Origin: Tachypleus tridentatus | Taxonomy: Eukaryota > Arthropoda > Merostomata > Xiphosura > Limulidae | Assembly (NCBI RefSeq): GCF_004210375.1 | Contig: NW_027467782.1 | Location: 24,841,276-24,905,275, forward strand | Reading direction: 5' to 3' | Length of the DNA stretch: 64,000 nt | Made by a program: the position numbers and the translations under genes | The notes under the pieces: model-generated | Database searches by the model: none | What the model was told of the DNA's origin: nothing | Seen by the model: the letters and a program-made list of their open reading frames with translations, nothing else | Part shown: positions 12,617 to 24,397 of the stretch, piece after piece | How the letters are laid out: each line of letters opens with the position of its first letter | Numbering within the stretch: position 1 is the stretch's first letter

Positions 12617-12735
12617 TGACTTTGTCCTGAAGAAAAAATCATTGAAGGAGAGGATACAGAACAGCCTCAGTAGTGTGTTTCGTCGCAAACATCAGAACAA
12701 GCAGAAAAGAATGAAAGAGTCTGGTGTCACGACTC
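12617..12735 (+). pseudogene. Array unit 3, exon C with +2 frameshift
   Basis: The exon is 119 nt instead of 117 or 120. It reads normally to KQNKQKR's equivalent (KHQNKQKR), after which two extra bases give MKESGVTT in place of VWCHD. Only one base is left over at the donor. Spliced to unit 4 exon A, the frame is wrong and meets a stop after about 35 codons (near GATGAAAAACGTGTTATAG). Either the reading ends here, or the indel is a sequence or assembly error. Confidence 0.6.
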
Positions 12736-13896
12736 GTAAGTTCTAGGTTTTATGAATTAACTAGGATACCGTATTTTCATACTACATATACTCAACGTAA
12801 TGTATAGCTTTACGAAAAAAGTCTGACTGAACTTATCGCTTCTTACGGCCCTTTTAGAAACCTACATTTCTTACTACACATATCCATGTAATCGTTTTTC
12901 ACAGTGTACAGTTTAGCCGAAGGATAAACACTAAAGCTTTGCGATAAGTGGCTTTGTGGACAACGTTGTGTGCCTTTTGCCTATTTTTACTCATACGAGT
13001 GAAAGCTATACTGACTATTTAACTCTATTTTACCTGAGACTAAATATCTAGAGGGTGAATAACTTGAACATCCAATTGACATTTAGTAGGCGTTTTCTTT
13101 TTGTTTTTGTATGAAACTCTCGTACATTTCAACACGAATATTCTCTGGTTGAAAACTGAGAGTTCTTAATTTCTCAACTCTCCTGGAAAGTCTCTCAGTA
13201 GCCTGATACCGATATTTTCAATTGATGGGTATTTTATGCTCACAAGGGCTAAATGGCAAGTCAGAATCACTTAACATTTCTAATTCTAAACAACTGACCA
13301 ACTTATCATTACCATAAGAAACTTTAGCCGTCTGTTAGACCCGAAGAATGGGAATGACTGCCATTACTATAACCCGAGCACAACCGAACTTACGGGCTGT
13401 ATTCAGCTGCATTGTGGCTCGAATATTAAACACTGAGAAACGCAACACTGCATACTGAATATCAGTTATTGCTGGCCCGTCCAAGTAGAATATAATAAGT
13501 ATAAATTTATGTTATCTTTTAATCTCTGAAAGGATCTGTTTGAAGGAAGAGTGATGTGAAAAATGTAACAGATTTTAACATGTCCCTAGGGTAATCGACG
13601 ATTTCTAATTTAAAATACGTTTATATTAAACACTAACTTGTATTGACTTTGTACATCATACAGCTTCGTTGGACTTCGTTGAACAACCATGTCGTAGTTT
13701 CGTTTATTTCTTACTATCATCGCTTCGTTGGACTTCTTTGAAAACCATGTCGTAGTTTCTTTTTTGTTTATTTCTTACTATCATCCGCGTGGCATGACAG
13801 TAATTGGATGTCTCACCTTTTTAATTTATGCTTGTATAAAAGGGAAACAACAATCTGTGCTTTAACAACATTTTTTCTCTCCAAAACACACTCTAG

Positions 13897-14066
13897 TAGC
13901 AATGATAATGAAGAAATGGAGTTGGATAGCTCACCAGTTTGGAATTACACGACTGGTAGTGTCATTAAATTTGAAGAGGATGAAAAACGTGTTATAGAGA
14001 AAATAAAGTCTAAAAATAAACCTCAAGGATTTTGTATTGCTAAGAAGAAGTTAAAGAACAGTAATG
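13897..14066 (+). CDS. Array unit 4, exon A (type 1)
   Basis: This is an intact 170-nt copy of the type 1 exon. The preceding intron carries a shortened form of the 65-bp duplication. Confidence 0.68.
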
Positions 14067-14472
14067 GTAAGCAGTCTCTTGTTTGTATCAGAATAGCGTT
14101 TCTTTTATTATTATTATTACAGTAAAAGATGACCTGGAGAGATCACCCATTTTAATCATTTACACCACTTTATGGTAGTGTGTTGTCTCTCTATAACTTA
14201 GATACTAGACACTAAAATGTTGTCATTTAAGAAACGCTTAACATTGCAATTTCTACTGCCGTGACGTTAGTGAATCGTGCACATGCCACGAATTACGAGA
14301 AAGATAATACAATCTGTAAGATACAACACAGCATGAAGTAAGAACTTGAAAAGCAAGAAATTAAAATATTTGTGACGATTCATTTAGATTTTATCTGTTC
14401 TTGGTACAAAACACGTCAGAAGTCCCTTCACCAAGCATCAAGATGATTAATATATGTCGTGAGTGCAAATCT

Positions 14473-14752
14473 AGTTTGTTTGTTTGCTGTTGAATTTCGC
14501 AAAAAGCTACACGAGGGCTATCTGTGCTAGCCGTCCCTAATTTAGCAGTGTAAGACAAGAGGGAAGACAGCTAGTCATCACCACCCACCGCCAACTCTTG
14601 GGCTACTCTTTTACCAACGAATAGTGGGATTGACCGTCACATTATAACGCCCCACGGCTGAAAGGGCGAGCACGTTTAGCGCGACGGGGATGCGAACCCG
14701 CGACCCTCAGATTCCGAGTCGCACGCCTTAACACGCTTGAATATGCCGGGCC
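14473..14752 (-). mobile_element. tRNA-derived SINE, unit 4
   Basis: Same site and flanking duplication as in unit 1. Confidence 0.87.
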
Positions 14753-15079
14753 GAGTGCAAATCTAAAGAAAGATGACAGGATTATGTGTTCAATTTATTA
14801 TTTTTAAATTAATTAATTATAGTGGAAACAAAATTATCATGGCATAATCCGGCAGAAAATAACGTGACGGTTAATTTAAAATTACAATGACAACAGTTTT
14901 GAACTGATGATGATGATGTCGTATTAAAGGTCCATATGATTTAGTTATTAAAGTCAGGATTTACCTGGTGTAGAAGTTGTTGTTATTGTATTTTGAATTT
15001 AATTATTTAGTGAAGCAGGTTTTGCATTGTAACTGAAACAATTTTATCTTAACGTTTAAAATTTCACTTCAATAGTTTT

Positions 15080-15354
15080 GAGCCCGACTTGGCCAGGTGG
15101 TTAATACATTGAAATCGTAATCCCAAAGTTTCGAGCTCGAATCCCTGTCGCACCAAACATGTTTGCCCCTTCAGCTGTGGGGACGATATAATGCGAGGTT
15201 CAATCCCTTTATTCGTTGATAAAAGAGTAGCCCAAAAGTTGGCGGTGGGTGGTGATGACTAGCTGCCTTCCCTCTAGTCTTACACTGCTAAATTAGGGAC
15301 GGCTATCAAAGACAGTCCTTCTGTATCATTGCACGAACGTAAAAAAAACAAAAG
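15080..15354 (+). mobile_element. tRNA-derived SINE, opposite orientation, unit 4
   Basis: Plus-strand partner. It shares GACGATATAATGCGAGG with unit 6 only. Confidence 0.82.
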
Positions 15355-15523
15355 GACAATACGATGTAGTTATTAAAGTCATAGTTTACCTCGTGTAAAA
15401 GCTGCTGTTATTGTGTTTTGAATTTAATTATTTAATCTAGCATATTCCTTACTAGATATCAAAGCAAAACTAGTTTAGATGTTATTTAATTTTGTAGAAA
15501 TCAGTATTTTTATCTTGACTTAG

Positions 15524-15602
15524 GTGAATCTTGGCCAATTAATGATACAATCTGGAATGAAGAAGAAGAATCAGTTCCTTCCGGGATTTTCATACCCAAA
15601 AG
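15524..15602 (+). CDS. Array unit 4, exon B
   Basis: It is 79 nt, of the PINDTIW type, with intact splice sites and phases. Confidence 0.68.
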
Positions 15603-16889
15603 GTATGTATTCTCAAGTTCCTACCGGGATTTTCATACCCAATAGGTATGTATTCTCAAATAAATCCTGACTTTTATCTAAGTGGTTGCCAGGACGCTCT
15701 GCTCACAATACCCGGAAAACTGTTTTGAGCTCCTGTCACACCAAACACATTCAACCTATTTAGTCGAAAGGGAAAATTAAAATATGACGGTCAATTTCAT
15801 TATTCGTTGATCTAAGAGTAACCCAATAGTTGACAGTGTAAGGTGTTGACTTGGTGTCTTTCCTTTAGACTACATTTGCTGAAAATATGGTTGGTGTATA
15901 CAACCTACGTGTTGTTTCGCGCAAAATTTAAAAGAAACCAAATCAAATAGAATAAGTGACGAAAAAAAATTAAAATTATAAAAATATTTTAAAATAGTTT
16001 CTCAGCAAATATGTAACAGTTCATGTATATTATATATTGTTGTTCTTAGTTGTTTTTATCTCACCATAAAACTTGTGTTTTGATAAGAATGCGTACTATT
16101 GATGATTATAATCTGTTATCAAGCAGAAAAACTGTTATCTTAAAAATTCAATGAAAAGTATGTAATCCAATGATATAATTAGGTTTCATAGTTACTTATA
16201 TAACCTATGTATTTCTTCAATACATTGCACCTTTGCTGCTTGGCTACAACTAGTTAAACGCTACCTGTCATAACATCTTTGCCGTCAACATCTTGTAGAG
16301 TCGTTTTCACTTATAATTTGTTTTGGGACCTTAATTCTTGTATTTTGATTCAAGCAGACAAATTTGGTAACATATGTTTTATGTGACTTTGAAATAACCA
16401 TAATTCGTTATCTATTCCACCATATAAATATTCAAGTACGTTTAATAATCATCTGACAAACCTCAACTACTGTTTTTCTCTATACACAATTGCAACCATT
16501 TTTCATTATAAGTAACTTTAACGTGGGTATTATAGTAACTTGTGAATGAGAGTAGAGAAGAATATGTTAATTCCATTACATCTGCAATATCCACTATTAT
16601 CGAGGACCTCTGTATAATACCAGGACTCCACAGTTTGACTCATACACGACAGATCTAGTAGTTATTGAAATACTGTTCATACTGTTATATTGTCTGAACA
16701 ATAATTGTCTTAGTGTGGATCGTGATATTTACCAATTTTATCTCAGTTGTTAACCATTAACATTAAGGTACCGATTTATCAATATAACACAATTCATTTA
16801 AATAAATATTGATCTTTTCTCATACAAGTCACTTTTGTGTAAATATACTATGACAAATTAATTATTTGTAAGTATTGCTTCTATTCCAG

Positions 16890-17006
16890 TGACTTTGTCC
16901 TGAAGAAGAAATCATTGAAGGAGAGGATACAGAACAGCCTCAGTAGTGTGTTTCGTCGCAAACATCAGAACAAGCAGAAAAGAATAAGAGTCTGGTGTCA
17001 CGACTC
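16890..17006 (+). CDS. Array unit 4, exon C
   Basis: It is 117 nt and matches unit 1 exon C, including KQKRIRVWCHD. Units 1 and 4 also share intron variants, which suggests that units 4-6 arose as a copy of a 1-3 block. Confidence 0.68.
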
Positions 17007-17852
17007 GTAAGTTCTAGGTTTTTATGAATTAACTAGGATACCGTATTTTCATACTACATATACTCAACGTAATGTATAGCTTTACGAAAAAAGTCTGACT
17101 GAACTTATCGCTTCTTACGGCCCTTTTAGAAACATACATTTCTAACTACACATATCCATGTAATCGTTTTTCACAGTGTACAGTTTAGCCGAAGCATAAA
17201 CACTAAAGCTTTTGTGATAAGTGGCTTTGTGGACAACGTTGTGTGCCTTTTGCCTATTTTTACTCATACGAGTGAAAGCTATACTGACTATTTAACTCTA
17301 TTTTACCTGAGACTAAATATCTAGAGGGTGAATAACTTGAACATCCAATTGACATTTAGTAGGCGTTTTCTTTTGTTTTTGTTTTGTATGAAATTCTCTC
17401 GTTCTTACATTTGAACACGAATATTCTCTGGTTCACAAAAACTCAGAATTCTTAATTTTTCCAACTAAGAAACTCCTCTAAAATCTCTCAGTAGCTTCAG
17501 GACTCAGTAGCTATAAGTATAAATTTATGTTATCTTTTAATCTCTGAAGGATCTGTTTGAAGGAAGAGTGATGTGAAAATGTAACAGATTTTAACATGTC
17601 CTTAGGGTAATCGACGATTTCTAATTTAAAATACGTTTACATTAAACTTTAACTTGTATTGACTTTGTATATCATACAGCTTCGTTGAACTTCTTTGAAC
17701 AACCATGTCGTAGTTTCTTTTTTATTTATTTCTTACTATCATCCGCGTGGCATGACAGTAATTGGATGTCTCACCTTTTAATTTATGCTTGTATAAAAGG
17801 GAAACAACAATCTGTGTTTTAACAACATTTTTCTCTCCAAAACACACTCTAG

Positions 17853-18015
17853 TAGCAATGAAGAGATTGATTGGGATAGCTCATCCGTTTGGAATTATAC
17901 GATTGGTCGTGTTGTTGAATTTGAAAAGGATGAAAACGTGTTGATGAGATATTAAAGTCTAAGAACAAACCTCACGGATTTTGTATTGGTAAGAAGATGT
18001 TAAAGAACAGTAATG
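17853..18015 (+). pseudogene. Array unit 5, exon A (type 2) with -1 frameshift
   Basis: This is a type 2 exon (SNEEIDWDSSSVWNYT) of 163 nt. One A is lost from the A-run in GATGAAAAACG, so the frame changes and stops soon after (DENVLMRY then stop). Splice sites are still present. The same base is lost in unit 6, which points either to a shared inherited lesion or to homopolymer error. Confidence 0.6.
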
Positions 18016-18421
18016 GTTAGCAGTCTCTTGTTTGTATCAGAATAGCGTTTCTTTTATTATTATTATTACAGTAAAAGATGACCTGGAGAGATCACCCATT
18101 TTAATCATTTACACCACTTTATGGTAGTGTGTTGTCTGTCAATAACGTAGTTACTAGACACTAAAATGTTGTCACTTAAGAAACGCTTAACATTGCAATT
18201 TGTTCTGCCGTGACGTTAGTGAATCGTGCACATGCCACGAATTACGAGAATAATAATACAATCTGTAGGATACAACACAGCATGAAGTAAGAACTTGAAA
18301 AGCAAGAAATTAAAATATTTGTGACGATTCATTTAGATTTTATCTGTTCTTGGTACAAAACACGTCAGAAGTCCCTTCACCAAGCATCAAGATGATTAAT
18401 ATATGTCGTGAGTGCAAATCT

Positions 18422-18702
18422 AGTTTGTTTGTTTGCTGCTGAATTTCGCGAAAAGCTACTCGAGGGCTATCTGTGCTACCCGTCCCTAATTTAGCAGTGT
18501 AAGACGAGAGGGAAAACAGCTAGTCATCACCACCCACCGCCAACTCTTGGGCTACTCTTTTACAAACGAATAGTGGGATTGACCGTCACATTATAACGCC
18601 CCCACGGCTGAAAGGGCGAGCACGTTTAGCGCGACGGGAATGCGAACCCGCGACCCTCAGATTCCGAGTCGCACGCCTTAACACGCTTGGTCATGCCGGG
18701 CC
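18422..18702 (-). mobile_element. tRNA-derived SINE, unit 5
   Basis: Same site and flanking duplication as in unit 1. The head reads GGTCATGCC as in unit 2. Confidence 0.87.
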
Positions 18703-19029
18703 GAGTGCAAATCTAAAGAAAGATGATAGGATTAGGAGTTCAATCTTTTATTTTTAAATTAATTAATTATAGGGGAAACAACATTATCATGGCATAATCC
18801 GGCAGAAAATAACGTGACGGTTAATTTAAAATTATGATAAAAACAGTTTTGAACTGATGATGATGATGTCGTATTAAAGGTCCATATGATTTAGTTATTA
18901 AAGTCAGGATTTACATGGTGTAGAAGTTGTTGTTATTGTATTTTGAATTTAATTATTTAGTGAAGCAGGTTTTGCATTGTAACTGAAACAATTTTATCTT
19001 AACGTTTAAAATTTCACTTCAATAGTTTT

Positions 19030-19303
19030 GAGCCCGACTTGGCCAGATGGTTAATACATTGAAATCGTAATTTCAAAGTTTCGAGTTCGAATCCCTGTCG
19101 TGCCAAACATGTTTGCCCTTTCAGCTGTGGGGACGCTATAATGTGAGGTTCAATCCCTTTATTCGTTGATAAAAGAGTAGCCCAAAAGTTGGCGGTGGGT
19201 GGTGATGACTAGCTGCCTTCCCTCTAGTCTTACACTGCTAAATTAGGGACGGCTATCAAAGACAGTCCTTGTGTATCATTGCACGAATGTAAAAAAACAA
19301 AAG
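19030..19303 (+). mobile_element. tRNA-derived SINE, opposite orientation, unit 5
   Basis: Plus-strand partner of the inverted pair. Confidence 0.82.
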
Positions 19304-19473
19304 GACAATACGATGTAGTTATTAAAGTCATAGTTTACCTCGTGTAAAAGCTGCTGTTATTGTGTTTTGAATTTAATTATTTAATATAGCAGATTCCTTA
19401 CTAGATATCAAAGCAAAACTAGTTTAGATGTTATTTAATTTTGTAGAAATCAGTATTTTTTATCTTGACTTAG

Positions 19474-19552
19474 GTGAATCTTGGCCAATTAATCATACAA
19501 TCTGGAATGAAGAAGAAGAATCAGTTCCTTCCGGGATTTTCATACCCAAAAG
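19474..19552 (+). CDS. Array unit 5, exon B
   Basis: It is 79 nt, of the PINHTIW type as in unit 2, with the 43-bp donor duplication present. The exon itself is intact, although exon A before it is broken. Confidence 0.6.
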
Positions 19553-20840
19553 GTATGTATTCTCAAGTTCCTACCGGGATTTTCATACCCAATAGGTATG
19601 TATTCTCAAATAAATCCTGACTTTTATCTAAGTGGTTGCCAGGACGCTCTGCTCACAATACCCGGAAAACTGTTTTGAGCTCCTGTCACACCAAACATAT
19701 TCAACCTATTTAGTCGAAAGGGAAAATTAAAATATGACGGTCAATTTCATTATTCGTTGATCTAAGAGTAACCCAATAGTTGACAGTGTAAGGTGTTGAC
19801 TTGGTGTCTTTCCTTTAGACTACAATTGCTGAAAATATGGTTGATGTATACAGCCTACGTGTTGTTTCGCGCAAAATTTAAAAGAAGCCAAATCAAATAG
19901 ACTAAGTATCGAAAAAAAATTAAAATTATAAAAATATTTTAAAATAGTTTCTCAGTAAATATGTAACAGTTCATGTATATTATATATTATTGTTCTTAGT
20001 TGTTTTTATCTCACCATAAAACTTATGTTTTGATAAGAATGTGTACTATTGATGATTATAATCTGTTATCAAGCAGAATAACTGTTAACTTAAAAATTCA
20101 GTGAAAAGTATGTAATCCAATGATATAATTAGGTTTCATAGTTACTTATATAACCTATGTATTTCTTCAATACATTGCACCTTTGCTGCTTGGCTACAAC
20201 TAGTTAAACGCTACCTGTCATAACATCTTTGCCTTCAACATCTTGTAGAGTCGTTTTCACTTATAATTTGTTTTGGGACCTTAATTCTTCTATTTTTGAT
20301 TCAAGCAGACAAATTTGGTAACATATGTTTTATGTGACCCTGAAATAACCATAATTCGTTATCTATTCCACCATATAAATATTTAAGTACGTTTAATAAT
20401 CATCTGACAAACCTCAACTACTGTTTTTCTCTATACACAATTGCAACCATTTTTCATTATAAGTAATTTTATTGTAGGTATTATAGTAACTTGTGAATGA
20501 GAGTAGAGAAGAACATGTTAATTCCATTACATCTGCAATATCCACTATTATCGAGCACCTCTGTATAATAGCAGGACTCCACAGTTTGACTCATACACGA
20601 CAGATCTAGGAGTTATTGAAATACTGTTCATACTGTTATATTGTCTGAACAATAATTGTCTTAGTGTGGATCGTGTTATTTACCAATTTTATCTCAGTTG
20701 TTAACCATTAACATTAAGGTACTGATTTATCAATATAACACAATTCATTTAAATAAATATTGATCTTTTCTCATACAAGTCACTTTTGTGTAAATATACT
20801 ATGACAAATTAATTATTTGTAAGTATTGCTTCTATTCCAG

Positions 20841-20972
20841 TGACTTTGTCCTGAAGAAAAGATCATTTATGGAGAGGATACAGAACAGCCTCAGTAGTGT
20901 GTTTCGTCGCAAACATCAGAACAAGCAGAAAAGAATGACAGATCCTCTCGACCAGTCCTGGTGTCACGACTC
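20841..20972 (+). CDS. Array unit 5, exon C (long form)
   Basis: At 132 nt this is the longest exon C and still in phase (1 + 43 codons + 2). The start reads KKRSFMERIQ. Between KQKR and WCHD it carries MTDPLDQS, five codons longer than unit 1. All length changes among exon C copies fall at this same hinge. Confidence 0.62.
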
Positions 20973-22077
20973 GTAAGTTCTAGGTTTTTATGAATTAACT
21001 AGGATACCGTATTTTCATACTACATATACTCAACGTAATGTATCGCTTTACGAAAAAAGTCTGACTGAACTTATCGCTTCTTACGGCCCTCTCACAAACC
21101 TACATTTCTTACAACACATATCCATGTAATCGTTTTTCACAGTGTACAGTTTAGCCGAAGGATAAACACTAAAGCTTTTGCGATAAGTGGCTTTGTGGAC
21201 AACGTTGTGTGCCTTTTGCCTATTTTTACTCATACGAGTGAAAGCTATACTGACTATTTAACTCTATTTTACCTGAGACTAAATATCTAGAGGGTGAATA
21301 ACTTGAACATCCAATTGACATTTAGTAGGCGTTTTCTTTTTGTTTTTGTATGAAACTCTCGTACATTTCAACACGAATATTCTCTGGTTGAAAACTGAGA
21401 GTTCTTAATTTCTCAACTCTCCTGGAAAGTCTCTCAGTAGCCTGATACCGATATTTTCAATTGATGGGTATTTTATGCTCACAAGGGCTAAATGGCAAGT
21501 CAGAATCACTTAACATTTCTAATTCTAAACAACTGACCAACTTATCATTACCATAAGAAACTTTAGCCGTCTGTTAGACCCGAAGAATGGGAATGACTGC
21601 CATTACTATAACCCGAGCACAACCGAACTTACGGGCTGTATTCAGCTGCATTGTGGCTCGAATATTAAACACTGAGAAACGCAACACTGCATACTGAATA
21701 TCAGTTATTGCTGGCCCGTCCAAGTAGAATATAATAAGTATAAATTTATGTTATCTTTTAATCTCTGAAAGGATCTGTTTGAAGGAAGAGTGATGTGAAA
21801 AATGTAACAGATTTTAACATGTCCCTAGGGTAATCGACGATTTCTAATTTAAAATACGTTTATATTAAACACTAACTTGTATTGACTTTGTACATCATAC
21901 AGCTTCGTTGGACTTCGTTGAACAACCATGTCGTAGTTTCTTTTTTGTTTATTTCTTACTATCATCCGCGTGGCATGACAGTAATTGGATGTCTCACCTT
22001 TTTAATTTATGCTTGTATAAAAGGGAAACAACAATCTGTGCTTTAACAACATTTTTTCTCTCCAAAACACACTCTAG

Positions 22078-22246
22078 TAGCAATGATAATGAAGAAATGG
22101 AGTTGGATAGCTCACCAGTTTGGAATAACACGACTGGTAGTGTCATTAAATTTGAAGAGGATGAAAACGTGTTATAGAGAAAATAAAGTCTAAAAATAAA
22201 CCTCAAGGATTTTGTATTGCTAAGAAGAAGTTAAAGAACAGTAATG
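22078..22246 (+). pseudogene. Array unit 6, exon A (type 1) with -1 frameshift
   Basis: It is 169 nt, type 1, with WNNTTG instead of WNYTTG. One A is missing from GATGAAAAACG, which gives DENVL then stop. Acceptor and donor are intact. It is not preceded by the 65-bp intron duplication. Confidence 0.6.
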
Positions 22247-22652
22247 GTAAGCAGTCTCTTGTTTGTATCAGAATAGCGTTTCTTTTATTATTATTATTAC
22301 AGTAAAAGATGACCTGGAGAGATCACCCATTTTAATCATTTACACCACTTTATGGTAGTGTGTTGTCTCTCTATAACTTAGATACTAGACACTAAAATGT
22401 TGTCATTTAAGAAACGCTTAACATTGCAATTTCTACTGCCGTGACGTTAGTGAATCGTGCACATGCCACGAATTACGAGAAAGATAATACAATCTGTAAG
22501 ATACAACACAGCATGAAGTAAGAACTTGAAAAGCAAGAAATTAAAATATTTGTGACGATTCATTTAGATTTTATCTGTTCTTGGTACAAAACACGTCAGA
22601 AGTCCCTTCACCAAGCATCAAGATGATTAATATATGTCGTGAGTGCAAATCT

Positions 22653-22932
22653 AGTTTGTTTGTTTGCTGTTGAATTTCGCAAAAAGCTACACGAGGGCTA
22701 TCTGTGCTAGCCGTCCCTAATTTAGCAGTGTAAGACAAGAGGGAAGACAGCTAGTCATCACCACCCACCGCCAACTCTTGGGCTACTCTTTTACCAACGA
22801 ATAGTGGGATTGACCGTCACATTATAACGCCCCACGGCTGAAAGGGCGAGCACGTTTAGCGCGACGGGGATGCGAACCTGCGACCCTCAGATTCCGAGTC
22901 GCACGCCTTAACACGCTTGAATATGCCGGCCC
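22653..22932 (-). mobile_element. tRNA-derived SINE, unit 6
   Basis: Same site and flanking duplication as in unit 1, with the unit 3-type GCCGGCCCGAG end. Confidence 0.87.
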
Positions 22933-23259
22933 GAGTGCAAATCTAAAGAAAGATGACAGGATTATGTGTTCAATTTATTATTTCTAAATTAATTAATTAT
23001 AGTGGAAACAAAATTATCATGGCATAATCCGGCAGAAAATAACGTGACGGTTAATTTAAAATTACAATGACAACAGTTTTGAACTGATGATGATGATGTC
23101 GTATTAAAGGTCCATATGATTTAGTTATTAAAGTCAGGATTTACCTGGTGTAGAAGTTGTTGTTATTGTATTTTGAATTTAATTATTTAGTGAAGCAGGT
23201 TTTGCATTGTAACTGAAACAATTTTATCTTAACGTTTAAAATTTCACTTCAATAGTTTT

Positions 23260-23533
23260 GAGCCCGACTTGGCCAGGTGGTTAATACATTGAAATCGTAA
23301 TCCCAAAGTTTCGAGCTCGAATCCCTGTCGCACCAAACATGTTTGCCCCTTCAGCTGTGGGGACGATATAATGCGAGGTTCAATCCCTTTATTCGTTGAT
23401 AAAAGAGTAACCCAAAAGTTGGCGGTGGGTGGTGATGACTAGCTGCCTTCCCTCTAGTCTTACACTGCTAAATTAGGGACGGCTATCAAAGACAGTCCTT
23501 CTGTATCATTGCACGAACGTAAAAAAACAAAAG
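23260..23533 (+). mobile_element. tRNA-derived SINE, opposite orientation, unit 6
   Basis: Plus-strand partner of the inverted pair. Confidence 0.82.
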
Positions 23534-23703
23534 GACAATACGATGTAGTTATTAAAGTCATAGTTTACCTCGTGTAGAAGCTGCTGTTATTGTGTTTTGA
23601 ATTTAATTATTTAATCTAGCATATTCCTTACTAGATATCAAAGCAAAACTAGTTTAGATGTTATTTAATTTTGTAGAAATCAGTATTTTTTATCTTGACT
23701 TAG

Positions 23704-23782
23704 GTGAATCTTGGCCAATTAATGATACAATCTGGAATGAAGAAGAAGAATCAGTTCCTTCCGGGATTTTCATACCCAAAAG
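23704..23782 (+). CDS. Array unit 6, exon B, last exon of the array
   Basis: It is 79 nt, of the PINDTIW type. The donor region is triplicated rather than duplicated. No exon C follows, because the unit breaks off in the B-C intron near 24,370, so in this assembly the exon has no downstream partner. Confidence 0.58.
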
Positions 23783-23882
23783 GTATGTATTCTCAAGTTC
23801 CTACCGGGATTTTCATACCCAATAGGTATGTATTCTCAAGTTCCTACCGGGATTTTCATACCCAATAGGTATGTATTCTCAA
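23754..23882 (+). repeat. 43-bp triplication across the exon B donor (unit 6)
   Basis: Three copies start at 23754, 23797 and 23840, each with a GTATGT donor. The second and third are nearly identical, so the extra copy is recent. Confidence 0.88.
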
Positions 23883-24354
23883 ATAAATCCTGACTTTTAT
23901 CTAAGTGGTTGCCAGGACGCTCTGCTCACAATACCCGGAAAACTGTTTTGAGCTCCTGTCACACCAAACACATTCAACCTATTTAGTCGAAAGGGAAAAT
24001 TAAAATATGACGGTCAATTTCATTATTCGTTGATCTAAGAGTAACCCAATAGTTGACAGTGTAAGGTGTTGACTTGGTGTCTTTCCTTTAGACTACATTT
24101 GCTGAAAATATGGTTGGTGTATACAACCTACGTGTTGTTTCGGGCAAAATTTAAAAGAAACCAAATCAAATAGAATAAGTGACGAAAAAAAATTAAAATT
24201 ATAAAAATATTTTAAAATTGTTTCTTAGCAAGTATGTAGCAGTTCATGTATATTATATATTGTTGTTCTTAGTTGTTTTTATCTCACCATAAAACTTATG
24301 TTTTGATAAGAATGTGTACTATTGATGATTATAATCTGTTATCAAGCAGAAAAA

Positions 24355-24386
24355 CTGTTATCTTAAAAATCTGTTATCTTAAAGAA
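24355..24386 (+). other. Right-hand breakpoint of the array
   Basis: The last unit runs into CTGTTATCTTAAAAAT and then repeats CTGTTATCTTAAAG before unique sequence begins. The short direct repeat at the junction fits a replication-slippage or end-joining breakpoint, or the edge of a tandem duplication. Confidence 0.6.
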
Positions 24387-24397
24387 AATATGAATTC

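Larger units (their letters stand above)
1..24370 (+). repeat. Tandem array of six ~4.2-kb exon-bearing units
   Basis: The same sequence recurs head to tail, restarting at 1, 4280, 8490, 12766, 17038 and 21004, which gives unit lengths of 4279, 4210, 4276, 4272 and 3966 bp plus a last partial unit ending near 24,370. Each unit contains three plus-strand exons (A, B, C) with consensus splice sites, an inverted SINE pair and a third old SINE. Phases chain through the array, so a full unit adds 366 nt or 122 codons. Units 1, 3, 4 and 6 carry one exon A type, units 2 and 5 another. The window opens just after an exon C, so the array continues to the left. Introns otherwise hold no gene I can see. 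The protein is unrecognised. Confidence 0.93.
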
